Origin: Vandiemenella viatica
Taxonomy: Eukaryota; Arthropoda; Insecta; Orthoptera; Morabidae
NCBI GenBank assembly: GCA_031002005.1
Contig: CM061914.1
Span: 17,222,148 to 17,286,147, forward strand
Direction of reading: 5' to 3'
DNA length: 64,000 bases
In this document: positions 34,246 to 45,648 of the stretch, piece after piece
How the letters are laid out: every line of letters starts with the position of its first letter
Numbering within the stretch: position 1 is the stretch's first letter
The notes under the pieces: model-generated
The model's input: only the letters and a program-made list of their open reading frames with translations
The model's database searches: none
Told to the model about the DNA's origin: nothing
Translations under genes and position numbers: made by a program

Positions 34246-35994
34246 ATGGCAGAAATGGATCTTACGAAAGATGAACCCGCGCTGGAAGACGATGTTCTAT
34301 CTGCGTTACTTAACCCTATACGTGATCTAACACAAAATTGGGAAATTAACCTTTCTCGTATACTTCAGAACTATCTTGATGAATTGTCGAACGATGATAT
34401 AGATGCAGAAGAGATACTGCGTTCGATTAACTTCACGAAAGCTGCTATATTAGTTCAAAAATCTGCAGATATTTACGGGAAAAAAGTGGACTATCTGTGG
34501 CAAGTGCTTAACCGTGTGTACGAAGCAATTTGCAACCAGAGATCGCAAAATGAAGAGGGTGCGGAAGGCGGGCCTTCAAACAAGAGAAACAGAGGTCGCT
34601 CTGATACCTTAAATTTGTCTCCAGACTTCTGTGAGATTGGTAGAGAAGTTTATGAACCTTCTGCTGCTATCGATACACGAGTGCAAGAAGTACAGAGTAA
34701 AACTAAAAGTCTCCCTATATATAATCCTCAGCTGGATGCTTTGCTAGGAGTGAAAAAAATTGAGCTGTATGGAGCGAAAGGAAATGCTATTGGTAACAAA
34801 TACGATTACCGTGTTAACAAATATACCTCAAATGGTGGATTGCTACTTAACGAACCTGAATTCTGTTTAGTTAGAGTTCCATATACGCCTTTTCCCAATT
34901 ATGAAACAAGTATAAACAGTCCAGGTGCAAATGAACATTTTGAAAACGATGTCGAAGTTGAAGACTTTGTGGAAGCTGGTTGTGCGTTTGCAGCAGCCGA
35001 GTCAGAAGCCATTGCGACTGTGGAAGAGAATCCTGACACAGGAAAAGATGCTACGGACAAAAATACGTGTGCCGGTGAAAACAAAGTTGAAGACAAAACC
35101 TGTGAGAAGAACAAGAGTGCGGAAAGTGACCCATGGCAAGCAGTCTCAAGCGATATTAGCCAGAATGTGATGCAGCCTAGATCTACAGCTCGTATACCAG
35201 AGATTGCTGAACAAGTAATGTTGACAATGCAGAAAAAGAAAAAAGCTTCTTCGGAAAATGTAGGTGACACTGTTATTAATAGACCAAGAACACTTATGTC
35301 ATTTTTAATGGAAGACATTTTGGTAAAAGGCAGGGTGAGAGGCTATTACCTGGCCACCCAAGAGTTCTACAACCAAAGGAAGGATAAGAATAAGGACACT
35401 GATGAGTATGACGAAGTGACGAGAGATGTAGCTAGCGAATTTTCTCATGAGTTTTGTGGATTTAAAGATTCTGATGTGACGGGTGACAATGATTGGCAAA
35501 ATGTTAGTTTCGATGTAGGCATAAATGATGTAGAAGAATTAGCAATACTTGACGCCGGGCCTACCGTGGAACTACCAGTGCCTGACGCTTCTTATGAAGA
35601 TTTTGTTCGTGAAGCACTTGTCGTACCTTCTCTCAACCAGCAACCTGTTGAAGGATTAGCAGAAAGAGTAAATCAGTGGCATGATTCAATCCGTAATCGG
35701 TTGAAAGATTCTGAAAAGAGGGGTCACTTTAATATCCATGCTTATTGTGACCTAGTACTTTCAAGATTTCCGGATACCGAAGAGCATCCAATTTTACCTT
35801 TCCAAAAAATTGTTGGAGAGAAAGAAAAAGTTGAAAATGTCTGTCGATATTTTTTAGCGTGCCTAATGTTAGCTAATGCTTACAATGTAGAACTTATTAG
35901 AACGAAAAAAGAGCCCTTATCTATGGATTGCATGAATGTTAAACTCCTTTCTCGGGTGCGCAATCAAGCACTTCTTAAAGAAATGTACGAATAA
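34246..35994 (+). CDS. NCAPH2: Condensin-2 complex subunit H2 (NCAPH2), single exon
   Basis: Encodes 582 aa; the first ATG (MAEMDLTKDE) is preferred because the frame upstream has only a GTG. The N-terminus carries the conserved H2 motif: LNPIRDLTQNWEINLSRILQ, then FTKAAILVQKSADIYGKKVD and LWQVLNRVYE (roughly residues 20-95). A basic patch follows (KRNRGRSD), then a long acidic, low-complexity middle with DPWQ. The C-terminal winged-helix region runs from about residue 470: RVNQWHDSIRNRLKD, FNIHAYCDLVLSRFP, VCRYFLACLMLANAYNVEL. NCAPH2 is the kleisin that bridges the SMC2/SMC4 heads and recruits the HEAT subunits CAPD3 and CAPG2 for chromosome condensation. Length is close to vertebrate orthologues (about 600 aa). 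The intact frame suggests a functional gene; the lack of introns is unusual. Confidence 0.93.
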   Translation: MAEMDLTKDEPALEDDVLSALLNPIRDLTQNWEINLSRILQNYLDELSNDDIDAEEILRSINFTKAAILVQKSADIYGKKVDYLWQVLNRVYEAICNQRSQNEEGAEGGPSNKRNRGRSDTLNLSPDFCEIGREVYEPSAAIDTRVQEVQSKTKSLPIYNPQLDALLGVKKIELYGAKGNAIGNKYDYRVNKYTSNGGLLLNEPEFCLVRVPYTPFPNYETSINSPGANEHFENDVEVEDFVEAGCAFAAAESEAIATVEENPDTGKDATDKNTCAGENKVEDKTCEKNKSAESDPWQAVSSDISQNVMQPRSTARIPEIAEQVMLTMQKKKKASSENVGDTVINRPRTLMSFLMEDILVKGRVRGYYLATQEFYNQRKDKNKDTDEYDEVTRDVASEFSHEFCGFKDSDVTGDNDWQNVSFDVGINDVEELAILDAGPTVELPVPDASYEDFVREALVVPSLNQQPVEGLAERVNQWHDSIRNRLKDSEKRGHFNIHAYCDLVLSRFPDTEEHPILPFQKIVGEKEKVENVCRYFLACLMLANAYNVELIRTKKEPLSMDCMNVKLLSRVRNQALLKEMYE

Positions 35995-36403
35995 GGTAAT
36001 TGCTACCCCAGACTATAACTAAATTCAGTGGCGCAAATTGTTGGTGTTCTAAGACCGTTAATTTTATTTTTAAATGGCTTCTTCGTTTATGAGCTCTTTG
36101 ACCGTTATGTACACAGTGTAAATATGTAATACTAATATCACAGTTTGTATGGAATTATATACATTTTTCAGTATTTAAAATAATTTACTTACTTAATTTT
36201 AAAGATCATTTTTGTTCATATTGATCTTGTTATGAACTGGTAGGTAAAACGTTAAACTGTTTCGTCATCGGGAACGAGAGTTCTGATGTGCGCGTGCGCT
36301 GCGTAGCGGCTTTCTTCTGTACTGTACGTGCCGAGTGTTACGTTCGCGCCAAAAGAGTCTGTAATATCCTTCTACTTTATTCGTTGCGAGTATATTTTAG
36401 ACA
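35995..36403. promoter_or_regulatory. NCAPH2 3' end and GC-rich promoter of the AT-hook gene
   Basis: The first half is the AT-rich NCAPH2 3' UTR. From about 36270 to 36360 the sequence becomes GC- and CpG-rich (GCGCGTGCGCTGCGTAGCGG) just before the next start codon, which suggests a CpG-type promoter. Start site not determined. Confidence 0.5.
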
Positions 36404-36823
36404 ATGCCGGCGAAAAGAGGAAAGCGAGCTGCACCCAAAGCTGCTGCGGAAAAAGTGAATAAAAATGCGGAACCTTCTGAAGAACCCAAGAAACGTGGTC
36501 GCAACAAGAAAGTTCAGCCCGACTCCGAGGTTCCTGAGGAACAAAACGTGGAGACTAAAGTTGCAGCCGTTGTAGATGATGAAGAGCCGGCACCAAAAAA
36601 GGCACGTATGGCAAAGAAGAAAGAAAATAAAAACGGGGAAGCTGCCCAGCCTGACGTTAAGGATACTCCGAAAAAACGCGGAAGAGGTAGTAAGCAAGAG
36701 GCAGTACAGAAAACCAAAGTTGCAAGCAAAGCGAAGCCAAAAGGAGAGAAAGTATCTCCACGAGCTGCAGTTGGACGAGGCAGACCAAAAAGAAGTGCTA
36801 AGGGTCGTAAATCAACCGCTTAA
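36404..36823 (+). CDS. Small lysine-rich AT-hook (HMGA-like) chromatin protein, single exon
   Basis: 139 aa from an ATG in good context (ACAATG). It is extremely rich in K, R, A, E and P, with no predicted globular domain. AT-hook-like cores are seen at KKRGRNKK (about residue 30), KKRGRGSK (about 90) and the best match, VGRGRPKRSAKGRK, at the C-terminus (G-R-P core). Acidic spacers (PDSEVPEEQNVE, DDEEPAP) alternate with basic blocks, as in HMGA-type proteins. The expected role is minor-groove binding to AT-rich DNA in the nucleus. I cannot name an orthologue; it could also be a lineage-specific linker-histone-like protein. It is same-strand with NCAPH2 and 409 bp downstream. Confidence 0.75.
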   Translation: MPAKRGKRAAPKAAAEKVNKNAEPSEEPKKRGRNKKVQPDSEVPEEQNVETKVAAVVDDEEPAPKKARMAKKKENKNGEAAQPDVKDTPKKRGRGSKQEAVQKTKVASKAKPKGEKVSPRAAVGRGRPKRSAKGRKSTA

Positions 36824-38560
36824 GGTTTTACCAACATAAATGGTGAGCTTTGAACTCCACCTTTTTTTGTGGATTTTTGGTGTAAATAAGAGCCTGGTAT
36901 TTTCAAACAAGTTTGTAGCTAACGTTCATAAGATTTTGATTGTTTTTTTATCATTTTGAGTTAAGTAGATAGAAATTACTTTAAAATGCAGCTTTTTCAT
37001 TATTTTGTGTAAAGTGGCTTACTATGAGCATTTGTATGTTTATGCTAACGTAGCAACTGTTTACATAAGTATATGTGGTTATTCTGATGTCGGTGTTGCA
37101 GTAAAACTGTGTTATTTGAATTGTCACGTGATCTCAATGGGTAAAGTCGTTTTTGAAAGGCAATGCGTCAGTATATCTAAATACAAAATGTGTTACGTGA
37201 AACTTGCTTACGATGACCCATGTTATCATAATGGCGACGTGCCTGCAGTAGCAGGTGTGCCAACTCTTTTCACCTCGATTATGTAGTTCAGATATTCTAC
37301 AAATTCTCCTAAATTATATTTCAACTTTTAAAAAAAAAAAGCATACACGTATTGAACTGAGCAACAGTGGTTAATGTGCACCATACTGTGTATTGAATCT
37401 TCCAATATATGTAACGATTACTGTTTATGCTGATAATTATTTTTAAAAATTCCTTCTTACTTCACTCGTACTACACATTGAGCCGTATTGAGGTCAAGAT
37501 TTGTGAATTGAAATTAAAATAAATGATTTAAAATATCTGATTGATCACGTTTTTGTGTATATAGCGTTCATTTAAATGCTTAAAAAACTTTGTTTTACTT
37601 ATTGCGCATGATGTTAAGTAGTCCCGAAATTAATTTTTGTATTCATATTGCCCGCTAAGAGCCTTTATTTTCGAAAAGTTTTCCCAAATTTCTGTTAATC
37701 ATTACTGACGTGTTTGATCTATTTTTATTTTTTTTCTGCCCTTAAATATGGCGTCTCTTATCTGGTACTAAAACACGAATATCAAAATTAGGTGTATCTG
37801 CTTGATGACTGCTCCAGTATTTTCTGGTTACATATTTATTTATTAAATTTTTTTCGATTTGTTGTGTAATAATTTTATGGCTAATGATGAAAGATCAAGG
37901 TATCTGTATTGTAAGATTGAGTGGATTTAGTCTAGAAGTATTCTGTTACTAAACTTACTCTCTTAAAATTAATTTATTCATTTGCTGCCTTTTTCGTACA
38001 GGACACTCCCTATTGAAACACCAAGTGCACAACCATCTAATTAATAATCATCATCCAGATAATTTTTTAGTATATACAGTTCTCAGTGTCTTCCTGAATT
38101 GTTTATTAGTATGGGAAAAGGCAGGTTTTCTTGAATAATTGGTGATAGCACAATCACTGGGACTCATGAAGGAAATGTCAGTTTGGTCTGAAAACTGTTG
38201 CACACATTCATTGGGTGATATTATTTAATGTGTGTTGACCTTAGAGCTGTAAAATATATCCATCCTCTAAAAGGCATATAGCGATGTGTAGTGATAATGC
38301 TATCATTCCTTTGAGTATACCATTTAGTAATATGTTTCTATTACGCCCATCAAGATAGTGTAGGCCCATAAAGCATCAATTTCACGTAAAATAATAATAA
38401 TAAAAACTGCTGTAACATTATACACTAAGTGATGAGAGGACGCCATTTGTTGTCATATGCGACTTCCAGCGATGCTAATATTATGCGCAATGAAATGCAT
38501 CAATGATCAACAATGACGAAAACTAAACCAACTTAACTTTATTAGGGGGAAAAAAATATG
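36824..38560. other. AT-hook gene 3' region and intergenic DNA
   Basis: Probably a long 3' UTR. The first canonical AATAAA I see is near 37518. The frame 37005-37286 (93 aa, tyrosine- and valine-rich) lies in this putative UTR and has no recognised domain. From about 38150 dispersed repeat sequence begins. Confidence 0.45.
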
Positions 38561-38564
38561 GCTC

Positions 38565-39165
38565 GACCGCAACGCCAGGGTCCCAAGAAGTAAATGTGCT
38601 ATCGGTCTGAAACTTACTACACACGTTACTAAATGCATATTATTTCATAAAACGGTGTAGGCTATGTGAAGCCGTGAAGCGTATGAAAAATGTATAAAGT
38701 GATTTGAAATATGGGTAGATCATTAGAAGTAATCACGCAATAAATGCATGTTATTAGCTGTTGATATTATGTGGGATTTCAATGCTAAGAGATATTGCAT
38801 GGCAGCCTACCTTCCAGGGTAAAAGATGGCGCTACCATAACGGATGTTGGATACAGAGAATTTAAGTTAGTTTAAATGTTTGTTAATAGCAGTTGTGGTT
38901 AGGTTGAAATGCATCCTGGACCAATAGTTAAGGGTAAGAAACACGCAGAAAAATATCAACATGTAAGAACGTGGGCGTTAATAACATTTATTGCGTTATA
39001 ACTTGTAACGAGCTACCAATATTTCAAACAACTTTATACATTTTTCATACGCTTGACGGCTTCACATACACCTTTTTATGAAATAATATGCATTTAGTAA
39101 CGTGTGTGGTAAGTTTCAGACCGATAGCACATTTACTTCTTGGGACCCTGGCGTTGCGCTCAAAC
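38565..39165. repeat. Foldback element: ~190-bp inverted arms
   Basis: The left arm (about 38568-38765) and right arm (about 38975-39163) are near-perfect reverse complements, starting GCAACGCCAGGGTCCCAAGA and including GTGCTATCGGTCTGAAACTT and GCGTATGAAAAATGTATAAA. A spacer of about 205 bp contains the dispersed GGTTAGGTTGAAATGCATCC motif, and an inverted partner of that motif lies at 39214-39240. No ORF. It behaves like a foldback/MITE or a nested inverted insertion. Confidence 0.8.
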
Positions 39166-39862
39166 CAAAAATATTTCAAGTCCATTAAGCTACAAAAGGT
39201 AGTGTCTGTCAATTTTGGTCCAGGCTACATTACAACCTATCCACAGGCGCCGCTAATGATTCTGCTTGAAAATCATGATAACTTAAATGTTTAATAAATA
39301 CAAATTTCTAGCAAATTATGCTTTATCTAGAACCAAATGCCATTTTGTCACAGGCTGTCTGTCAACTATAAAAACTAAATTCCTTCGACTTAATGCTGAA
39401 ACATGGATATTGCAACATGCTGGATATATTTCTTGACAATGCATTACCTATTATTATTGGACGTCTCATGTGTGTACGTAAATGAGGCAACTAACATTCG
39501 CATACGGTTCAAAGATTTTTTCTTTTTTTTTTCAGCATGTAATTTTTTCCATATTTATTCTTTTGATAGCAACCTATTCCCAAATAATATTGATAATATT
39601 GTTCAAAGAACATGTGCATGATCATTATACTTTACTATAACTCTACTCCCAGTCACTTGTGGTATAGTGTTACGGCACTTTTTCAGTGACGTTTTTGAGG
39701 TAGATATATATTTTACTGCTCTAAGAGCAACATGTATTAAATAGTATCTCCAAACGAACATGTGCAGCAGTTTTCAGACTAGAACGACAATTCCTTGATG
39801 AGTCCCAGTGATTGCACTAGAGCTGAATAATTTATTGGTCTAAAAACAAAATTACAAAAGTA

Positions 39863-41935
39863 CAGTAGAACTCCAACTATCCGAATCAGTTGGGACCAGA
39901 CCCCATTCAGATAATTAAAAATTTGGATAATTGGATTTTTTCCGAAAAATGGTTTATTTCTGTTAATTACTCTATATTCTGTATGTTGAAAATGGTGGGA
40001 AAATATTTTATAAGAAAAATAGCTTTTTATTTATTAAATAAAAAGGCAATACTTTTACATGTTAAGGCATACTTACAAACACTGTACATTTGGTAAGTTT
40101 GTATATACCGTTATTACATGCTGAACATCTTGGTCAAAGTAAGCTGTTTGACTGTATCAATCCGTTTTCGGGCAGCCAAATCTCGCATCCGCTTGACAGT
40201 AAGAAGTTGCATGCAGTCACACTCGGGCTGACGGTCCATCCACTTCAATGCAGTTTCATAGCCGGTAAATGCTAGACTAACTGATCGTCCCATGTCTGCT
40301 TCAACTTCGACAATAAGGTCATCTTCTTCCTCTACCCTTTCTCCTCTAATGCTTTCAATAAGTTTATCCTCATTTAGAATTTCATACCCAGGGTGTGACG
40401 AATCACATACCACCCACTCTCCTGTATCTTCAGCATTAACTTCTGAACATGCATGAATTTTTTAAAAGAATGTTTCTGAATTCCTCGAGTAACACAGCAT
40501 CCTCCTGTCTCTTTACCTTTCCTTTTCTTGAGCTTCTTTTTCCTTCTCTCATTTTCCTTCTTTTCTTCAGTTGGTATGCCTTTCAACTTGTTCCACGAAC
40601 GTTTTAATGTGACTGCCTTAACTAAGCTCCAAGCTGCCGCCACCATTTAAGTGCAATCTTTCAAATTTATTTTTTTGTGGTTAGGCAACTCACCTTCTTC
40701 GTCTTGCTCTCCACCAAAAATGTCCTTAAAAGTTGCCTTCTGTAATGGCGTTTCATGGTTTTGATAACAGACTGGTCCATTGGTTGCAACAGGCTAGTGA
40801 CGTTGGGCAGTAAAAAGATTGGCCATTCCCTCTTTCCAACAATTCTTCGATGGGATGAGTTGGTGCATTATCAACAACCAAAAGCATTTTACTGCCTTTT
40901 CCAAGAGATTTTTGGTGCTTTTCCACTTCAGGTATAAAAATTTCGTCATACCACTCGGTAAACAATGCTGCAGTCATCCGAGCTTTGGGTTGGTTTTTAT
41001 AAAAGAGGGGAAGCGTTTTCACAATTTTAAATCCTCTTGAGCTTGGGGTGTTTTATGGCTTCCCGTAGAGTTCGCACCGTTAAGCACCATAAGACGGTCT
41101 TTACTAACTTCATGTCATGAAGCACTACACTCCCTTTTAGATGCTAAAGTGGTTTTAAGCAGAGCTTTCCAAACAAGACCCATTTCAGCGGCGTTGTACA
41201 AAAACTCAGGATCGTAGGAGTCTGCTACAACTTTAAATTTTTCAATACAATTTTCTGCAACTTTTGAGTCTGTTGAGAACTTCTCGCCACTTAAATCTGA
41301 TTTGCGGACACCAAGCCTGGACTTAAAATTTCTTAGCCAGCCGCTACTTGCTTTAAAGAATGAACAATCAAGTTCTGAGCATAGATTTTACCTTTTTCAC
41401 AAAGAATCGGGCCCGAAATTGGGTTTCCCATAGAACGTTGCTACAAAAATCACTTGAAAATGGCATCTTATAAATCTTTGTATGTTGCTGCCTTCATTAA
41501 TTTTCTTGAAGAACTTCCATCTTCACTTTCAAGTACTGACACGAATTTTAAAAGTGTAGGTTTGCTCCTTTTAATGTCTGAAATCGTTGATTGCCCAACA
41601 CCTTACATCTCAGCTAACTGTTTACCCATAACTCCTTTATCTGATTGCTCTATAATCTTTATTTTATCCGCTAACGATAACACAACAAGTTTTATTTCAA
41701 AAGCCATGGTGATCGACAAAACACACTCACAAACAAAACAACGCACCGACGCGGTTGGAGCGGTGACACTGGGGGTCACAACAATTTAGGTGCCACAGTT
41801 TTAGCCCCGGCTTGGAAAATTCGTAGATCCGCCACTGGGAAGGACAATAGCGCATAGACAGAATCGATATTTTGCAAATAGCAGTACGTTTCCATCTTAA
41901 TTAAAAAAGTTATTCGGATAATTGGAGTTCTACTG
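39863..41935 (-). mobile_element. pogo/Tigger DNA transposon with TIRs and TA duplication
   Basis: The TIRs are CAGTAGAACTCCAACTATCC (left) and CAGTAGAACTCCAATTATCC (right, reverse-complemented), bordered by TA at 39861-39862 and 41936-41937. The 2.07-kb length is close to a full Tigger-type element. It is distinct from the copy at 28.2 kb, although the first seven TIR bases match. Confidence 0.93.
40114..41707 (-). pseudogene. Tigger/jerky-like transposase, decayed
   Basis: It starts at 41707 (MAFEIKLVVLSLADKIKIIE and VMGKQLAEM, a psq-type helix-turn-helix), continues through a CENP-B-like DNA-binding part with stops, then the DDE core: KTLPLFYKNQPKARMTAALF, KMLLVVDNAPTHP (second aspartate region) and a decayed third region. 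The C-terminal tail (40413-40114) includes EEDDLIVEVEADMG. Frames are broken in several places, so it is inactive. Confidence 0.88.
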
Positions 41936-41937
41936 TA

Positions 41938-42780
41938 TACACAAATTTTTACCCGCTGTTTAATGTGTACTTGGTACAGTGAAACATTTCGTTTTTAAGA
42001 ATGTAATTTCTCTCGGCGTTGAGAATATATGAAATTTTCTCGGGTGACTTGCAGCAGGAGTCTGGGCTGGCTCAGCAACCTCGCACGTTTTCGACCGCAC
42101 TTTACCAGAAGATGGCGACAATGAATGTGATCACCGAAATATCGTATAATTATAACACTTCTTTATCTCTCTGCTAGTCACCTGAGAACACTTCTTTATC
42201 TCTCTGCTAGTCACCTGAGATCATTTCATATATTTTTCATATTGTGTAATAGTTCTTGATGATTGTCTTAATTTCACAATCAACAATATGCTGTGATCTA
42301 GAAAAATATCCCAGCAGCATCCAGAATGATTGGCAATCACGAAGGAATTATCCTTTTGATCTGAAAAATTTTATGCCCATTCCTTGGAAGATCTTATTTA
42401 AGAATATGATTATACTAGCTGATACCTACGACTTCATTCCTATTATCCCAGAATTATGAAGGCTTTTATGTTTTTGCACTGAACCTTAAGCATTTCCAAG
42501 ATAAAAAGTAGCCTGCCAAATCAGCAAACTGCCAGCGAAGGTGCCGTCAAAATCAGTTCACATGCAAAATATGCAGCATACAAATTATTTATATTTGTTA
42601 GTTGTTGATAACTAAAATGCTGAAATTGTGTCTTATTCTAGAAAGTTATTCAAGAACATTTTAATGCATTCAATAACATTCTAGAAGATTCCATGATTTT
42701 TACACTTCAAGCTTTCAACAAGTAGTTCTGACCCCTACCTATAATCATAATTAACCTTTAGCTTTTTATCTGTGTACCTT
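41938..42780. other. Interval with a 33-bp tandem duplication, no gene
   Basis: A perfect head-to-tail duplication of 33 bp (AACACTTCTTTATCTCTCTG...) occupies 42154-42186 and 42187-42219. Flanking DNA near 42350-42420 belongs to the dispersed CCTTGGAAGATCTTATTTA repeat type. No coding gene. Confidence 0.6.
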
Positions 42781-43290
42781 GTAAGCCGACTCTTCTTGGC
42801 ATTTATCTTCATTCCATGCTGACCTACCCATTTAGATATTCTATCCAGGTCACCTTGCATCGTTCAGTCTTCACCTGTTTTTATCCTATTGTATACCATT
42901 ATTGCATCTGCAAAATACCTAGATTCTGACCGTAACCCATCATCACAGTCATTCATTAGAATAATGAACAGCATTGGTTCCAATACACTACCCTGTGGCA
43001 CTCCCGTATTTACCTCTTTTGATAATGTATTTCCTGCTCTAACACTTTGCTTTCTGGCTTTTAAGAATTCCTCTATCAAACAAGTAACTTTTGCATCCAA
43101 TCCAATAGATTTCAGTTTATTTAAAACCATTTTATGGCTCACTCTGTCAAATGCCTTAGAAAGATCTAGTGCCACACTATCAACTTGGCCTCCCTTGTCT
43201 AATTCATCTGAAATATCTTGCATATAGCCCATCATCTGAGGTTGTATGTTAGCAGTTTGGTTTCCATAAATATATGTGTCCAATTTTCCA
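42781..43290 (-). pseudogene. Jockey-like LINE reverse transcriptase palm fragment
   Basis: The minus-strand frame 43283-42864 carries DSVALDLSKAFDRVSHKMVL, then TGVPQGSVLEPMLFIILMND and SRYFADAIMVYNR, where the active-site FADD has become FADA. It continues out of frame to about 42781. Loss of the second catalytic aspartate confirms decay. Confidence 0.85.
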
Positions 43291-44343
43291 GTAATTTACA
43301 TAACTTTGCAGCCCACCTGGCAAAACCTAAAACAGTTTAGAAGACATTTTAAATTCCACTTGACTTCTGCACATTAACTGAATTATTATTGATTCAGTGC
43401 CACCTACAAAGAAGCCAATCCTTGTAGCAGATTATCAGTTTGATGGTCAATAAACACTAAGAATTAATACTTTCCTTTGACAACTCAGGTGAAATACAAT
43501 TTTGATGAACTTTCATGGTGTAATTGCAATGTATTGGGAATATACTGATACGAAGTTTGTATCAAATGAAATGTTCAATCTGATATGTCTTGACTTGGGT
43601 ATTCAGTAACGGGCAGTGGTAGGGTGTAGTATAAAGTTCTTTCAGAAAATAAGTTGTCTTTGATAATAGCAATTCTCACTCCTACCCTCCCAAACTTGGC
43701 TCATTTGCAAGGAATGTCTTCGCATTGAACAAGAAAATGGATCTGTTGTATACAGATCACATACCTATATTTTTTCCAAATTGATTCTGTGTTTGTTTCT
43801 CAGGATACAGAATACATGTTTCTAAGAAACAATATTTTAAAGATAGCTGCTGGAAGAGCCATTCTTTTTATAGCATATTCAGAGTTAATTGTAGATATAC
43901 CTTGTATGGAGCAGGTATGTTAAACCATTTGGTTGATTACAATTTTTATATTCCTGTTTATATTCAATTTCACACATTTTCCATTCGTTGAGTGTTGGAA
44001 AATGCCTCTGCCAGATGTAAAGTAATTCTTGAATTCAGTATCCCAAACTTCTGCTATTTGAAGACTGTTTATTACAAAACTTTAATTCAAAGCTGCTAGA
44101 CACATTGTTTTGTTGTTTGTTAGTTTTACAAAGATCAAACTTTTAATAATTATCCATTCGATTTCTGCAGTTTGTTTTTGTGGAAATTGTTGCAGGTGAA
44201 CATTAATTATTATTTACCAGGTGCTTGTCAGTTAATGTTATTAGTTGATTGCATTAAGACTGGAGTTAGTGGCTTTCCTTTCTTTTAATTTACGGATTTT
44301 GCTAACCAAGGATCGAGGGGGATGTGGAGATCCTTTTAATGTA
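43291..44343. other. Interval without recognised gene
   Basis: AT-rich spacer before the mariner element. No coding similarity recognised. Confidence 0.4.
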
Positions 44344-45648
44344 TTAGGGGGTACCCAAAAATAACCGGAATAGCATTGCTGTGGACAGAGCTTGTGTAGT
44401 ACGTGTTTCTGCCACTAGACACTTTTAGCGCAACTCATTGCCATTCAGTGCCGCATGTGTTGTTGACCTGGCTTGTTATGTTAATTTGCAGTGATTGTTT
44501 TTGCTAGTGCTTTTCGTTATTGTTTCATTTTTGATGATGGCAAGTTTAAGTGAACAACGTGCAGCTGTGAAATTTTGTTTTCTACTCAGTAAAAATTCTG
44601 CTGAAACTGTTTTAATGTCAAAAACAGCTAACAGAGTTGATGGGAAAAATTCAAGTGTATGAGTGGTTTGTCCGGTTTAAAAATGGCGACATGTCGATTG
44701 ATGACAAAACTTGTTCTGAACATCCATCAACTGCCCGAATTGATGAAAATGTTGAGAAAATTTGAGAGCTTGTGCTCTTAGACCATCAACAGACAACTTA
44801 TAAATTATCAGAGATTAGTGGGTTATCTTGGAGTTCAGTTCAGCGAATTTTATCCGAAGATTTGGAAATGAAAAGGGTTGCTGCCAAGTTTGTTCCTCGG
44901 GCTCTGAATGACAATCAAAAATAACATCGAGTTGTAACATGTCGTGCTTTGAAACAACAGCTTGAAATTGATCCAGATTTTCTATAATAGGTTGTTACTG
45001 GTGATGAGTCGTGGTGCTATGGTGTCAACCCAGAAACAAAGCAACAGTCTTGCAATGGAAGATGTCACCCCGTCCAAAAAAAAAATGTTGTCATATCAGA
45101 CATCAAAACAATGCTCATTTGGTTTTTTGATGCCAAGGGCGTAGTTCGTTCAGAGTTTGTTCCCCCACTTCAGACCATCAATCAACCCTTTTATTTCAAA
45201 GTTTTAAGAAGATTACACAACAGTTTTTGTATTAAAAAAAAAAAAAAAAAACAATTTGTGGCAGACAGGAGACTGGTTCTTCCACCATTACATTGCTCCT
45301 GCACACACAGCTGTCTCTGTTAAGCAGTTTTTGGCTAGAAATGTCATGGTTCCGCTGCCCCACGCACCTTACTCGCCTGACCTGGCTCCGTGTGCGACTT
45401 TTTCTTATTTCCACGCATGAAAGGACACGTATTTGACAACATTGAAGAGGTCGAGAAAAAAATTGAGGGAGGAGCTGTCGGCCAGTTCTATAGATGACTA
45501 CAGAAAATGTTTCAAACAGTGGAAGCACCGGTGTGACAAATGTATTAGTTGTAATGGTGATTATTTTGAAGGGTATACGGTTGTTTTGTAAAAAAAAAAA
45601 AATATTTAGCTTTTAAAAAATAATTCTGGTTTCTTTGGTACCCCCTTG
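44344..45648 (+). mobile_element. mariner-type element, 1.3 kb
   Basis: The TIRs are TTAGGGGGTACCCAAAAATA (left) and CAAGGGGGTACCAAAGAAAC (right, reverse-complemented), with TA at 44342-44343 and 45649-45650. The length of 1,305 bp is typical. It encloses a disabled transposase (next entry). Confidence 0.92.
44534..45591 (+). pseudogene. mariner transposase, disabled
   Basis: From MMASLSEQRAAVKFCFLLSK, the joined frames give VYEWFVRFKNGDMSIDDK, LSEISGLSWSSVQRILSEDL (second helix-turn-helix), VTGDESWCYGVNPETKQQS (first aspartate of DD34D), SEFVPPLQTINQPFYFKVLR, a poly-A insertion at 45235-45251, then the HTAVSVKQFLARNVMVPLPH-like region and the C-terminus CDKCISCNGDYFEGYTVVL. Stops and indels make it inactive. 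Confidence 0.88.

Noticed and set aside
34899..35318. Minus-strand 139-codon ORF
   Set aside because: Antisense shadow of the NCAPH2 coding region.
36377..36697. Minus-strand 106-codon ORF rich in F and L
   Set aside because: Antisense shadow of the lysine-rich AT-hook gene.
37005..37286. 93-codon ORF after the AT-hook gene
   Set aside because: No domain, unusual composition, and it sits in the likely 3' UTR of the same-strand gene.
42154..42219. 33-bp tandem duplication as a regulatory element
   Set aside because: A single perfect duplication with no nearby gene; most simply a replication slip.
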